Below, one piece after another: positions 35,353 through 44,970 of a stretch of 64,000 nucleotides of DNA. Source of the stretch: Aquiluna sp. (GTDB taxonomy: Bacteria > Actinomycetota > Actinomycetes > Actinomycetales > Microbacteriaceae). The position numbers and the translations under genes are program-made. A model generated the notes under the pieces. The model ran no database searches and was not told the origin of the DNA. It saw nothing but the letters and a program-made list of their open reading frames with translations. The stretch lies in assembly GCA_017854485.1 (NCBI GenBank), contig JAFMHN010000005.1, positions 1 to 64,000 of the forward strand, written 5' to 3'. Every line of letters starts with the position of its first letter. Within the stretch, counting starts at the first letter, position 1.

Positions 35353-36335
35353 CCAGTAAGAGACTTGGCCCAGGCTGGGCCGCCATAGACAAAACCGGTG
35401 TAGCCCTGGACTAGGTCTGCGCCTAGATCGATTCGCTGCTGAAGGTCTGACCTGGTAAACACTCCACCGACAGAGATGACCGTCTTATCTGTATCCAGCC
35501 CTGCTCTAATCAACCCAAGCACTTCCAGCGCGCGCTCCTGAAGCATTGGCCCACTGAGTCCGCCTGACTCCCCCGTGTTAGCCTCAGCAATCAAATTCGA
35601 CCTTGAAAGAGTGGTGTTGGTGGCCACCATTCCGGCCAAATTCAGTTCATTTACAAGCGCGGTGACGGCTTCGATGTCTGAAGTGGCAAGATCCGGGGCA
35701 ATCTTTAGTAATACCGGAGTGGAACCCGAAACCTTCAAGACGGCGGTCAAAATTGGTCGCAATGCGTCTACCTGCTGCAAGTCCCGAAGTCCTGCAGTGT
35801 TAGGGGAAGAAACATTGATCACCAGGTAGTCGGCAAGTGGGGCCAGCTTGGTTGCGGCCAGCTCATAGTCCGAGGCAGCATCTTGAGCGCTGGTGTCCTT
35901 GTTCTTGCCGATATTTATGCCAATAACCGGCAGTGGAACACCCGAGTTGCGAAGGGTTCTGATTCGCTCGGCCACAACATCAGCGCCCTCGTTATTGAAA
36001 CCCATTCGGTTTATCAAGGCTCTGTTTTTTGGCAGGCGAAATAATCTGGGCTTTGGGTTTCCAGGCTGGGCCCTAGGAGTAACGGTTCCGATTTCAACAT
36101 GTCCAAAGCCAAGAGCGTGCAGCTCCCTGATCAACTGCCCGTTTTTGTCAAAGCCGGCAGCCATCCCCAGAAGGTTTTCGAAATTCAAGCCCATTACCGA
36201 GTAGCTGTTTGTAGCTTTTGGTGCTCGAAGCAGACCCAGGATTCGGGCTGCTTTTAGGCCGGCTACAACCAATTCGTGGGCGAACTCTGGATCAAGCTTC
36301 TGAAAGAAGGCCCGAAAGATGAACCGATAGAACAA
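35349..36335 (-). CDS. pyrD: Dihydroorotate dehydrogenase (quinone), class 2
   Basis: The enzyme oxidises dihydroorotate to orotate and passes electrons to menaquinone. The N-terminal helical part (YRFIFRAFFQKLDPEFAHELVV) is the membrane-binding domain of class 2 enzymes. FMN and substrate residues lie in GMAAGFDKNGQ near 58, NRMGFNNEGAD near 110, VINVSSPNTAGLRDLQ near 172 and the phosphate site ISVGGVFT near 290. It starts with TTG, 4 bases after nrdR, in a hisD-nrdR-pyrD operon. Confidence 0.95.
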   Translation of the reverse strand: MFYRFIFRAFFQKLDPEFAHELVVAGLKAARILGLLRAPKATNSYSVMGLNFENLLGMAAGFDKNGQLIRELHALGFGHVEIGTVTPRAQPGNPKPRLFRLPKNRALINRMGFNNEGADVVAERIRTLRNSGVPLPVIGINIGKNKDTSAQDAASDYELAATKLAPLADYLVINVSSPNTAGLRDLQQVDALRPILTAVLKVSGSTPVLLKIAPDLATSDIEAVTALVNELNLAGMVATNTTLSRSNLIAEANTGESGGLSGPMLQERALEVLGLIRAGLDTDKTVISVGGVFTRSDLQQRIDLGADLVQGYTGFVYGGPAWAKSLTG

Positions 36336-36339
36336 CTTT

Positions 36340-36780
36340 TTAGCCCCTCAGACTCTCGATTGCAGCTTCAAAGTCATCAAGTGAGTCCCAAGCTTGGTAG
36401 ACGCTGGCAAATCGCATAAAAGCAACGTGATCCAAATTACGCAATGGCTCAAGGATCGCAAGCCCAATGTCCTGCGCCTCAATTGAGGCAGCGCCGGTTG
36501 CCCTTAGAGCTTCCTCCACTTGCTGGGCAAGCAATGCTAGGTCCGCATCAGTAACTGGCCTGCCCTGGCAGGCCTTTCTAACTCCAGAGACGATCTTGTC
36601 TCTCGAGAATGCTTCTGTCACTCCGCTGCGCTTAGTGACCATGACGCTGGCTGTTTCAATGGTGGTGAAACGCTTTTGGCACTCCGGGCACTGCCGACGC
36701 CTTCTGATAGCAGACCCGTCATCGCTGGTTCGAGAATCAACCACTCTGGAATCAGAGTTCCTGCAAAATGGACAGTGCAT
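36340..36780 (-). CDS. nrdR: Transcriptional repressor NrdR
   Basis: The 146-aa protein has an N-terminal zinc ribbon ([13 protein letters not shown] and [11 protein letters not shown]) and a central ATP-cone domain ([24 protein letters not shown]). NrdR binds NrdR boxes before ribonucleotide reductase genes and shuts them down when dATP is high. No nrd gene is present in this window. The ATG touches the hisD stop by one base. Confidence 0.97.
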   Translation of the reverse strand: MHCPFCRNSDSRVVDSRTSDDGSAIRRRRQCPECQKRFTTIETASVMVTKRSGVTEAFSRDKIVSGVRKACQGRPVTDADLALLAQQVEEALRATGAASIEAQDIGLAILEPLRNLDHVAFMRFASVYQAWDSLDDFEAAIESLRG

Positions 36781-38078
36781 TATTGCTCCTCAAATCGGAT
36801 CGCCCCGGCCCTGCCGTGAGCTGATAGAGACTCAGCTTCAGAGAATCTCACCAGGCTGTCAACAACGCTCTTCAACCCCTGCTTCGAGTAGTTGATGTGC
36901 TGCTGGGATCTCAGAAAAGTTGCCACGCCCAATCCAGAGGAGAATTTTGCCTGCTCCCCGGTTGGTAGGACGTGATTTGAGCCAGCCAAGTAATCCCCCA
37001 GGCTCACCGGAGAGTATTCACCAATAAACACAGCACCGGCATTGGTAATTTGCGATGCAACCGCCTGGCTATCTGCACAGTGGATCTCTAAGTGCTCGGT
37101 GGCGTAGGCGTTTGCAACTTGAATCGCGGACTCAATACTTTCCACCAGAACCAATGCCGACTGAACCCCGGCCAGGGCCTGACTAATCCTTGAGTAATTG
37201 GCAGCCAGTGGAATTTGCTTGTCAAGCGCCTGCTCCACAGCCACAATCAATGCGGGGCTATTTGTGACCAGCACGGCGGCGGCATTTGGATCGTGCTCAG
37301 CCTGCGAAATCAAGTCTGCAGCCACGAACTCCGGGTTTGCCGTTTGATCTGCGATGATCAAAATTTCAGTTGGGCCTGCCTCGGAATCGATTCCGATCAC
37401 TCCTCGCAGTTGCCGCTTGGCTGCCGCCACAAAGATGTTCCCGGGGCCAGTGACCATCGCTACAGGCTCCAAGTCAATCTCGGGTATGCCATAGGCAAAG
37501 GCGGCAACTGCAGTTGCTCCTCCCATTGCATAAACCTCATCTATGCCAAGTAATTCACAGGTCGCGAGCACACTACGACTTGGCAATCCGTCTTTCTGAG
37601 CCGGTGAAGTAACCGCAATTCTTGGCACTTTTGCAACCTGGGCCGGAACCACGTTCATGACAACACTTGAGGGGTATACGGCTTTGCCGCCCGGCACATA
37701 GAGACCCACCGAATCAACCGGAACAAACCTTTGAGTGACTTGCGCCCCGGAATCCAGTTCAACGGTGAGCTCGGTGGGCACAGTTGCTTCGGAGACCTTC
37801 CGCACCCTGGAAATCGCGACCTCAATGGCAGCTCTTAGCTCCGGATCCATTTCCTGAAGAGCGGCAACCAGCTCAGTTTTTGGGACCCGGAAGTCGATGT
37901 TGACAAGGCCGTCAAACTTCTCGGCGTGACTTGTCAGGGCAGCAATTGACTGGTCCTTGACTTCGGCGATTATCTGCGAAACCACCTCTTGAACCGAATC
38001 AATAGTTACAACTGCTCGAGGCAGTAATTCTGTGACCATGGCAGGGTTTACTGGAGAAGTAATTTCAATCTTCCGCAC
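36780..38078 (-). CDS. hisD: Histidinol dehydrogenase HisD
   Basis: This 432-aa zinc enzyme performs the last two oxidations in histidine synthesis. The segments [18 protein letters not shown] near residue 130, [14 protein letters not shown] near 205 and [14 protein letters not shown] near 230 match the family signature, and [15 protein letters not shown] gives the C-terminal catalytic region. It starts with GTG; TATAAA about 12 bases upstream is a probable -10. No other his gene is nearby. Confidence 0.95.
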   Translation of the reverse strand: MRKIEITSPVNPAMVTELLPRAVVTIDSVQEVVSQIIAEVKDQSIAALTSHAEKFDGLVNIDFRVPKTELVAALQEMDPELRAAIEVAISRVRKVSEATVPTELTVELDSGAQVTQRFVPVDSVGLYVPGGKAVYPSSVVMNVVPAQVAKVPRIAVTSPAQKDGLPSRSVLATCELLGIDEVYAMGGATAVAAFAYGIPEIDLEPVAMVTGPGNIFVAAAKRQLRGVIGIDSEAGPTEILIIADQTANPEFVAADLISQAEHDPNAAAVLVTNSPALIVAVEQALDKQIPLAANYSRISQALAGVQSALVLVESIESAIQVANAYATEHLEIHCADSQAVASQITNAGAVFIGEYSPVSLGDYLAGSNHVLPTGEQAKFSSGLGVATFLRSQQHINYSKQGLKSVVDSLVRFSEAESLSAHGRAGAIRFEEQ

Positions 38079-38124
38079 GCGCTACCCCGCTTTATAAATC
38101 CGAATGCCCTAACCTTATCGGGAC

Positions 38125-38649
38125 ATGACTATTGAATCAGACTACTTCGACCTTTCGGGTCCAGACGCACTCAAAACCGTATTCCGAAACCACGCAACCG
38201 GTATATCGCTGGTGACAGCTGCTGATCAGTCCGGCAATCCAATCGGTTTCACCGCATCTTCTGTTACTTCGCTCGGATCCAACCCGCCGCTGGTGTCCCT
38301 AAACATAGCTCAGGGTTCCTCTACCTATCCCGAGGTAGTACCGGGCAAACTGATGGCCATTCACACCCTGGATGCTGAGAGCCTCGAACTTGCGATTCGA
38401 TTGGCTGGGCCGAAAGAGCAGCGATTCACTGACAATAACTTCAGTCAAGGCCCGGAGGGGGCACCGATTTTCACCGATGCGTCCTCAGTTTTGCTGGCAC
38501 GGGTCATCAATAAATTCGAAGTTGCGTCAAACGCAGTCGTGGTGTTGTCGGCGGAGACTGCTCACTTGAATAGATCCTGCGAGACTCCGCTGGTTTACTT
38601 CCAACGCGGCTACCACACCATCGGAGCCAGACTGCAGGACAACTTCTAA
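38125..38649 (+). CDS. Flavin reductase family protein
   Basis: The 174-aa protein has the split-barrel FMN-binding fold of the flavin reductase-like family: HATGISLVTAADQSGNPIGFT near the N-terminus, SVTSLGSNPPLVSLNI, and a C-terminal PLVYFQRGYHTIG. It would reduce FMN or FAD with NAD(P)H, usually for a partner monooxygenase, but none is encoded here. TAACCT lies 9 bases before the ATG, slightly farther than in the other leaderless promoters. Its stop shares CTAA with the convergent dnaE stop. Confidence 0.88.
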   Translation: MTIESDYFDLSGPDALKTVFRNHATGISLVTAADQSGNPIGFTASSVTSLGSNPPLVSLNIAQGSSTYPEVVPGKLMAIHTLDAESLELAIRLAGPKEQRFTDNNFSQGPEGAPIFTDASSVLLARVINKFEVASNAVVVLSAETAHLNRSCETPLVYFQRGYHTIGARLQDNF

Positions 38650-41600
38650 CTAACGGAATCTGTTCCGAGCAGGGCCTTGAGTTCACCGAATAAGTCATGG
38701 CCCACCGATACCCGCTGAGGCAGAATGAAGTGACGATCGGCCGAACCTACCAAGCGAACCTGAACCTCACAGGGGCCGGGATGAGCATCCAGGATTGCCC
38801 CTAGCTTGACTAGGCGCTCCTTGGTGGCAAGGTTCTCTTGAATTTTGAGCTTCAGCACCCCGCCCTGTTCGCGACCGGCTTCCAGCACATCGATTGAGTA
38901 GGCCTGCATGGTCATTTCTTCATCTCTTCTCGAGACTCGACCGCGGACAGCAACAGTTTGATCAGCAACTAAGAACTCCCGGTTTTGCAGGTAGGTCTTG
39001 CCCATAAACATGATGCTTATTTCCCCTGAGAAATCTTCCAGGGTGACCTGTGCATATTGGTTTCCGCTGGTCCTGGCCACCTTGTGCTGAACCTGAGTGA
39101 TCAAGCCAGCCAAACTGACGGTCTCACCGTCTTGAATATCGCTTTGCTTCAGAGCTATGGTCCCCATGTCGCTGTGCTGCATGAGCATGGCTTCTTGACC
39201 TGCAAGCGGGTGGTCTGAAACGTAGAGTCCGAGCATCTCTCGCTCATGCGCCAAGAGATCGCGCTTGGTCCACTCCGGGAGATCTGGAATCTTGATCACA
39301 GAGGGGTCTTCGTCGAGGATTCCGCCGAACAGGTCCACCTGACCATTGGCACTTTGCTTACGTTTGACTGCAGCGGACTCGATTGCCTCCTCAAACACAG
39401 CCACTAGCGATCGACGCGTGTTACCCAATCCATCAAAGGCTCCAGCCTTAATCAAAGACTCAACCACTCGCTTCGTGCTGGCCTGTTGCCCCACTCGGGT
39501 CAAGAAGTCGTCGAATGACGTGAACGGTTCGGCTTTCCTTGCAGCGATGATCGCCTCGACCACATTGTGACCGACGTTTCTAACGGCCTCGAGGCCGAAT
39601 CGAATGTCATCGCCAACAGCGGCAAAGACCCCAATTGATTCATTCACGTCTGGCGGCAGCACTTTGATGCCCATGCGGCGACACTCATTGAGATAAATGG
39701 CCAACTTGTCTTTGGAGTCCCCAACCGAAGTTAACAGGGCCGCCATGTATTCCGCGGGGAAATTTGCCTTCAGGTAGCCGGTCCAATACGAGAGAACTCC
39801 ATAGCCAGCTGAGTGCGCCTTATTGAAGGCATAATCAGCAAATGGCAGCAATGTGTCCCAGAGGGCTTTGACCGCCGCCGGAGAATACCCGTTGGCCTTC
39901 ATTCCCTCGCTGAAGATTTCGAACTGCTTGTCTAGCTCCTCGGGCTTTTTCTTTCCCATTGCTCGTCGCAACAGGTCAGCTTGACCCAGGGTGTAGCCGG
40001 CGACCTTCTGTGCCGCAGCCATTACCTGCTCCTGATAAACAATTAGGCCATAGGTGGGTCCAAGAATTTCCTTGAGCGGTTCGGCCAGCTCGGGGTGAAC
40101 CCCATCAATTTCTTGAAGTCCATTTTTACGCTGCGCGTAGTTGGTGTGGGAGTTCATGCCCATCGGACCCGGTCGATAAAGGGCGATAACAGCAGAGATG
40201 TGCTCAAACTCGGTTGGCTTTAGAAGTCTTAGCAGCGAGCGCATGTTGTCGCTGTCTAGCTGGAACACACCGAGCGTGTCACCCCTAGAAAGTAGCTCGA
40301 AGGTGTTTTTATCTTCGTCAAGTTCCAGCTCTTCGAGAACCACCTCCTGATCTCGGTTCTCGCGGATATTTTGGAGCGCATCATCTAGGACAGTCAGGTT
40401 CCGAAGGCCCAAGAAGTCCATTTTCAGAAGACCTAGATCCTCACAGGGCGGCTGGTCGAACTGCGTGATAATCGCGCCGTCTTCTTCGCGCTTCATGATT
40501 GGAATGACGTCCATCAATGGTTCAGCCGACATAATTACACCGGCTGCGTGCACACCCCACTGACGCTTCAGAGATTCCAGCCCTCGGGCCAGCTTGAACA
40601 CGTCGTCGCTCTGCGGGTCTGTTTCAATAATTTCCCGGAACTCAGCAGCTTCCGAGTACCGCTCTGAATTCTCGTCCACCAAGTCGCCAAGTGAAATGTC
40701 TCGACCGAGCACCATCGGCGGCATTGCTTTGGTCAACTTCTCCCCCACCGCATATGGCAGAGCCATCACTCTTGAGGCATCCTTGAGGGCCTGTTTCGCC
40801 TTGATTGTTCCAAAGGTGACAATTTGCGCAACCCGGTCATCGCCATACTTTTGAGTGACGTAGCGAATTACCTCAGATCGACGGCGATCATCGAAGTCCA
40901 CATCAATATCCGGCATCGACAGGCGCTCTGGGTTCAAAAAGCGCTCAAAAATCAAATCGTGCTTCAGCGGATCCAGCTCGGTGATGCCAAGTGCGTAGGA
41001 AGCAAGCGAACCGGCCGCCGAACCTCTACCCGGCCCCACGCGGATCCCCTGCTCTCTAGCCCAGCGAATAAAGTCTGCAACCACTAAGAAGTAGCCGGGG
41101 AAGCCCATCGATTTGATGACGTCAATCTCGTAGGCGGCTTGGCGCCTGTGTTCTTCTGAGAACCCGTTCGGAAAACGAGTTGCCATTCCGGCCCAAACTT
41201 GTTTTTCGAGCAAGCCCGACTCGGTTTCCCCCTCAGGAACAGGGAACCTAGGCATCAGGTCGCGCTTAGCAAAATCAACCTCGCTGCGCTCGGCTATCAG
41301 CAGCGTATTATCGGCTGCCTCTGGAAGTTCAGAGAACAGATCTCGCATCTGCTTTGCGGATTTTAGGTAGTACTCCTGGGACTCAAACTTGAACCGGTTT
41401 GGGTCATCCAATGTTGAACCGACCTGCACACACAACAGAGCATCATGGGCAACAGAATCCTGCTTTTCTGTGTAGTGGAGGTCGTTTGTGCCAACCAAGG
41501 GAAGCTGCAGATCTTTGGCCAAGCGAAGTAGATCATCACGCACTCGCTTCTCGATTTCCAGACCGTGATCCATTACCTCGACAAAGTAGTTACCGGCACC

Positions 41601-42137
41601 GAAAATGTCCCTGAACTCTGAAGCGGTGTCCAGTGCTTCCTGATATTGACCCAGGCGCAATCTGGTTTGGACCTCGCCACCAGGGCACCCGGTTGTTGCA
41701 ATCAGCCCTTTTCCGTATTTGGAAAGCAGTTCGCGATCCATTCTGGGCTTGAAGTAGTAACCAGACAGATACGCCTCTGATGAGAGCCTGAACAGGTTCT
41801 GCATCGAGGCATTATCGGTCGACCACATTGTCAGGTGGCTGTAGGCACCGCCGCCAGAGACGTCGTCGCCTCCGCCATCACCCCAGCGGACTCTGGTCTT
41901 GTCAGTTCTGCTGCCGGGAGCTAGATAGGCCTCGATGCCAATAACTGGCTTCACGCCGTGGGCATTTGCCTGTTTCCAAAATTCATATGCGCCGTGGCTG
42001 TTTCCATGGTCGGTGATGGCTATTGCCGGCATTTCTAGCTCAGCCGCCTTGGCTACAAGTTGCTTTATTCGTGCCGCACCGTCCAGCATCGAATATTCCG
42101 TGTGATTGTGGAGGTGGACAAATGACTTATCAGACAT
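38646..42137 (-). CDS. dnaE: DNA polymerase III alpha subunit DnaE
   Basis: The 1163-aa replicative polymerase begins with a PHP domain (FVHLHNHTEYSMLDGAARI), followed by the palm with catalytic aspartates in MPDIDVDFDDRRR near residue 408 and the GPGRGSAAGSL segment near 372. A helix-hairpin-helix region and an OB-fold (VSLAGLITQVQHKV) come later. Length and order fit DnaE1, the main actinobacterial replicase. It is the last gene of the long minus-strand run. AAAGGTGG precedes the ATG. Confidence 0.97.
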   Translation of the reverse strand: MSDKSFVHLHNHTEYSMLDGAARIKQLVAKAAELEMPAIAITDHGNSHGAYEFWKQANAHGVKPVIGIEAYLAPGSRTDKTRVRWGDGGGDDVSGGGAYSHLTMWSTDNASMQNLFRLSSEAYLSGYYFKPRMDRELLSKYGKGLIATTGCPGGEVQTRLRLGQYQEALDTASEFRDIFGAGNYFVEVMDHGLEIEKRVRDDLLRLAKDLQLPLVGTNDLHYTEKQDSVAHDALLCVQVGSTLDDPNRFKFESQEYYLKSAKQMRDLFSELPEAADNTLLIAERSEVDFAKRDLMPRFPVPEGETESGLLEKQVWAGMATRFPNGFSEEHRRQAAYEIDVIKSMGFPGYFLVVADFIRWAREQGIRVGPGRGSAAGSLASYALGITELDPLKHDLIFERFLNPERLSMPDIDVDFDDRRRSEVIRYVTQKYGDDRVAQIVTFGTIKAKQALKDASRVMALPYAVGEKLTKAMPPMVLGRDISLGDLVDENSERYSEAAEFREIIETDPQSDDVFKLARGLESLKRQWGVHAAGVIMSAEPLMDVIPIMKREEDGAIITQFDQPPCEDLGLLKMDFLGLRNLTVLDDALQNIRENRDQEVVLEELELDEDKNTFELLSRGDTLGVFQLDSDNMRSLLRLLKPTEFEHISAVIALYRPGPMGMNSHTNYAQRKNGLQEIDGVHPELAEPLKEILGPTYGLIVYQEQVMAAAQKVAGYTLGQADLLRRAMGKKKPEELDKQFEIFSEGMKANGYSPAAVKALWDTLLPFADYAFNKAHSAGYGVLSYWTGYLKANFPAEYMAALLTSVGDSKDKLAIYLNECRRMGIKVLPPDVNESIGVFAAVGDDIRFGLEAVRNVGHNVVEAIIAARKAEPFTSFDDFLTRVGQQASTKRVVESLIKAGAFDGLGNTRRSLVAVFEEAIESAAVKRKQSANGQVDLFGGILDEDPSVIKIPDLPEWTKRDLLAHEREMLGLYVSDHPLAGQEAMLMQHSDMGTIALKQSDIQDGETVSLAGLITQVQHKVARTSGNQYAQVTLEDFSGEISIMFMGKTYLQNREFLVADQTVAVRGRVSRRDEEMTMQAYSIDVLEAGREQGGVLKLKIQENLATKERLVKLGAILDAHPGPCEVQVRLVGSADRHFILPQRVSVGHDLFGELKALLGTDSVS

Positions 42138-42163
42138 CTTCCACCTTTCCTAGAGACCCTATG

Positions 42164-43099
42164 TTAGAACCGAAATTCAACATCGCGCAGGCGATCGAGG
42201 GCGATTTTCAAATCAGCTGGATATTCGGTCTCGAATTCGACCTGTTCGCCCGAGATTGGATGTGAAAACCCCAGCTTTTTTGCATGCAGCCACTGCCTGG
42301 TGAGATCAAGGGCACCTGCAAGCTTTGGGTCTGACCCGTACACCGGATCACCTACCAAAGGGTGTCGAAAATGAGCAAAGTGCACTCTAATTTGGTGGGT
42401 TCGACCTGTTTCTAGGCCAATTTTCATCAGGGCAGCACCAGGTAAGAGCTCAATAGTCTCGTAATGGGTCACAGCAGGCTTACCAGCGGCCGAAATGGTG
42501 AACTTGTAGTCGTGCTTGGTGCTGCGGGCAATTGGCGTGTCAATGGTCCCTGTGGTCGGATCAGGGTGCCCCTGCACCAGCGCATGGTAGGTCTTACTGA
42601 CAACTCGATCCCTAAAGGCCTGCTTCAACACCGAATAGGCCGCTTCGGACTTAGCCAGGACCATCAAACCGCTGGTGCCAACATCGAGCCGCTGCACGAT
42701 CCCTTGGCGCTCTTGGGCGCCAGAAGTTGTCAGCTGAATACCTCGTGCCAGTAGCACGCCAGGCACGCTTGGCCCTACAAAGCCCTGAGAAGGGTGAGAA
42801 ACAACTCCCGCAGGTTTGTTGATCACGATTATGTGGTCGTCTTGGAACACAATCTCAAGTTCTGGCACGTCCTCCGCCTGCACTTCGACTGTGGACCTAA
42901 CTTCCGGAAGGGTCACCTCTAGGAGTGAATCGGCCACCAGCCGGTCAGATTTTCCAATCGGTTTTCCATCCTGAGTCACCGCCCCCGCCAGCAATAGCTC
43001 AGCCGCTTGAGATCTAGACATGCCAAGCATTTTTGCAAGGCCCGCGTCGGCACGCTGACCATCGAAATCTGGCGGAACTGGCAGCAATCTAGGCTGCAC
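42164..43099 (-). CDS. Pseudouridine synthase, RluA/RluD family
   Basis: An S4 RNA-binding domain (ADAGLAKMLGMSRSQAAELLLAG) is followed by the RluA-type catalytic domain with the catalytic Asp in QRLDVGTSGLMVLAKS near residue 140 and GRTHQIRVHFAH near 232. It should modify 23S rRNA, probably in the helix 69 region if it is RluD. The ORF track starts at 43141; GTG 43099 (protein start VQPRLLPVP) is more likely and overlaps lspA by 11 bp. Gene order lspA-rluD-dnaE is usual in actinobacteria. Confidence 0.92.
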   Translation of the reverse strand: MQPRLLPVPPDFDGQRADAGLAKMLGMSRSQAAELLLAGAVTQDGKPIGKSDRLVADSLLEVTLPEVRSTVEVQAEDVPELEIVFQDDHIIVINKPAGVVSHPSQGFVGPSVPGVLLARGIQLTTSGAQERQGIVQRLDVGTSGLMVLAKSEAAYSVLKQAFRDRVVSKTYHALVQGHPDPTTGTIDTPIARSTKHDYKFTISAAGKPAVTHYETIELLPGAALMKIGLETGRTHQIRVHFAHFRHPLVGDPVYGSDPKLAGALDLTRQWLHAKKLGFSHPISGEQVEFETEYPADLKIALDRLRDVEFRF

Positions 43100-43589
43100 G
43101 CCCGCCACCGATCTCGTCTCCACGCATGGTCTGAATAACAACCAGAATCACCCCGACCACCAGGAAACTGTCGGCGAGGTTGAAAATTGGAAAGTTGAAT
43201 GGGATTTGAATGAAGTCCACGACATGACCGTTGAAGAACTCTGGAGCCTTGAAGACGCGGTCAATCCAGTTGCCGGCTGCACCGCCCAAAACGAAACCAG
43301 CAATCAGCGCCCAGTACCCAGTTTTGACGCGCGGTCCGTAGATCAACATCGCGATCACCGCGATTGTTGAAATAAGTGCCAAAACCCAAGTTGCGCCAAC
43401 CCCAAGCGAAAAAGCGGCGGCATCGTTATAGGCAAGGCGGAATTTTAGAAGCTCACCAATTACCGGAACCGAAACACCGGTTAGGTTCGCCTCGGCCCAA
43501 AACTTGGTGGCCTGGTCAACGGCAGTTACCAGTGCTGCGGTGCCAAGGAATAGCGTTATTCGCTTAGCGCCTGAGTTAATTACCTTCAC
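43089..43589 (-). CDS. lspA: Lipoprotein signal peptidase LspA
   Basis: The 166-aa aspartic membrane peptidase removes signal peptides from prolipoproteins. Four helices are predicted. The catalytic aspartates are in GGAAGNWIDRVF near residue 110 and FNLADSFLVVG near 137, and NDAAAFSLG near 56 is the family's third motif. Likely substrates here are the FKBP lipoprotein and CtaC. It overlaps the end of divIVA by 14 bp. Confidence 0.96.
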   Translation of the reverse strand: MKVINSGAKRITLFLGTAALVTAVDQATKFWAEANLTGVSVPVIGELLKFRLAYNDAAAFSLGVGATWVLALISTIAVIAMLIYGPRVKTGYWALIAGFVLGGAAGNWIDRVFKAPEFFNGHVVDFIQIPFNFPIFNLADSFLVVGVILVVIQTMRGDEIGGGRAA

Positions 43590-44196
43590 CAGACAGGTCG
43601 TCTTCTACAGGCTCAGTGGCCACTTCGGCAACCTCAGGCTCAGCTGCAGCTACCGCCACGGAAGCTTCCTCCTGAATAAGGTTTTCCAGCTGGTCTTCGA
43701 TATATCTGCGGAGCTGCTCGCGGTAGTCGGCCTCAAACAGCTTCAGCTCTTCGATGCTTTCGATTATCTTCTTGCGCTCTAGCTCAAGCTTGCCGATGAC
43801 CTCACGAGATTCGGCCTCGGCATCCCGAATTAGACGCGCTGCCTGCTCTTGACCGTCGCGAACCAACTGATCGCGCTTTACCTGACCATCGCGGACGTGA
43901 TCTTCGTGAAGCTTTTGGGCCAACTCAATAATGCTCTTGGAAGAATCTGTGCCCTCGAGAGAGCCGTCGTCAACAACTGCTGAGGCCTGCGGGAACGCCT
44001 CTGCCGCTGCTGGTGCGGCTAATACGTCCGAAGACGAGCCGGAGTCAGCCTTTAGGTCCTGGTTTTCAGAAAGGACTCGGCGGAACTCAACAACAACCTC
44101 GTCCAGGAAGTCATCGACCTCGTCTTGGTCGTAACCTTCGCGGAACTTGGTGGTCAGAAATCTCTTGCTGAGAATGTCCTCGGGCGACATCGCCAT
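43576..44196 (-). CDS. divIVA: Cell pole/septum scaffold DivIVA (Wag31)
   Basis: The 206-aa protein has the conserved N-terminal DivIVA domain (MSPEDILSKRFLTTKFREGYDQDEVDDFLDEV), a variable acidic linker, and a long coiled coil around residues 90-170 (ELAQKLHEDHVRDGQ..ELERKKIIESIEELK). It marks curved membrane at poles and directs polar wall growth in actinobacteria. It is preceded by AGAGG. The C-terminal tail is acidic and rich in Glu, Ala and Val. Confidence 0.95.
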   Translation of the reverse strand: MAMSPEDILSKRFLTTKFREGYDQDEVDDFLDEVVVEFRRVLSENQDLKADSGSSSDVLAAPAAAEAFPQASAVVDDGSLEGTDSSKSIIELAQKLHEDHVRDGQVKRDQLVRDGQEQAARLIRDAEAESREVIGKLELERKKIIESIEELKLFEADYREQLRRYIEDQLENLIQEEASVAVAAAEPEVAEVATEPVEDDLSGEGN

Positions 44197-44249
44197 CTTC
44201 TACCTCTTCTAAGTTTTGCTCAGTGAGCTGGTCACTATGTTATTGGCAG

Positions 44250-44534
44250 TTACAGGCCTCTTGCAAAGCTCTGCAAAATAAGCACGATTATTAGTAGCAC
44301 CGTCCAAGCCAAATCCAGAGCTATCGGCCCCAGTCGAAAAGGTGGAATTAGCCTTCTGAAAAACTTCAATGGCGGGTCGGTTACGGTGTAGCACAAGTCA
44401 AATACGGGCAACAGCAACCCTTTCGGGCGCCAGCCTCTGTTTACGCTCATCACTAATTCGGCAATGAACCTAACGATCATTGCGTAGAAAAAAAGCTGAA
44501 GAACCCAGTAAAGAGTTAGGCCGATTATTGACAT
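44250..44534 (-). CDS. YggT family membrane protein
   Basis: The 94-aa protein has two membrane helices (YWVLQLFFYAMIVRFIAELV and LDLAWTVLLIIVLILQSF) separated by the conserved YggT linker with DLCYTVTDPPLKFFRRLIPP. The family is found next to sepF and divIVA across Gram-positive bacteria and is linked to cell shape or division, but its exact role is unknown. It follows sepF by 2 bases. Confidence 0.92.
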   Translation of the reverse strand: MSIIGLTLYWVLQLFFYAMIVRFIAELVMSVNRGWRPKGLLLPVFDLCYTVTDPPLKFFRRLIPPFRLGPIALDLAWTVLLIIVLILQSFARGL

Positions 44535-44536
44535 GC

Positions 44537-44944
44537 CTACGCTAGGAAGTCTTCGGAATCGACTGGCTCAACCTCGGGGTCAGCGTCTGAAACTGAAACG
44601 TGACTTGGGCTAAGCAGGAAAACCTTTGGTGTCACGCGGCGCAAGTGGCCCTCAAGGCCCTCTTTTAGGCCCAGCATGAAATCGCGCATTTGCTTGGCGT
44701 CGGCCTCGCTCATGCCGCCGATGTTCACAATCACAGGAACACCGGTTCGGTAGTGAGCCGCAACCTCTTTGGCGTCAGCATAGGTTTGGGGCTCCAAAGT
44801 GATGATCTCCGACATGTCCGAAGCTTTTCTCGGTCTAGGAGCGCTCGTTCTTGGCGCACTAGCGCGGGGCTTGCTGGCGTCAGGCTTGGTTGTCTCTGAA
44901 CTTCCAAAACCGAAATAATTCATTGCAGAACTAAAAATGCCCAT
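44537..44944 (-). CDS. sepF: Cell division protein SepF
   Basis: SepF tethers FtsZ to the membrane in bacteria that lack FtsA, as here. The 135-aa protein has the N-terminal amphipathic membrane helix (MGIFSSAMNYFGF), a Pro/Ser/Ala-rich linker, and the SepF core (IITLEPQTYADAKEVAAHYRTGVPVIVNIGGM..FMLGLKEGLEG). AAGGAG precedes the ATG. It lies between yggS and yggT, the standard order. Confidence 0.95.
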   Translation of the reverse strand: MGIFSSAMNYFGFGSSETTKPDASKPRASAPRTSAPRPRKASDMSEIITLEPQTYADAKEVAAHYRTGVPVIVNIGGMSEADAKQMRDFMLGLKEGLEGHLRRVTPKVFLLSPSHVSVSDADPEVEPVDSEDFLA

Positions 44945-44970
44945 TTAATACTCCTTGTGTTGGGTCAAGA

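Noticed and set aside
38646-42137. Several 60-90 aa plus-strand ORFs inside dnaE and in the mur genes
   Set aside because: They are antisense shadows with no ribosome-binding site, promoter or recognisable domain.
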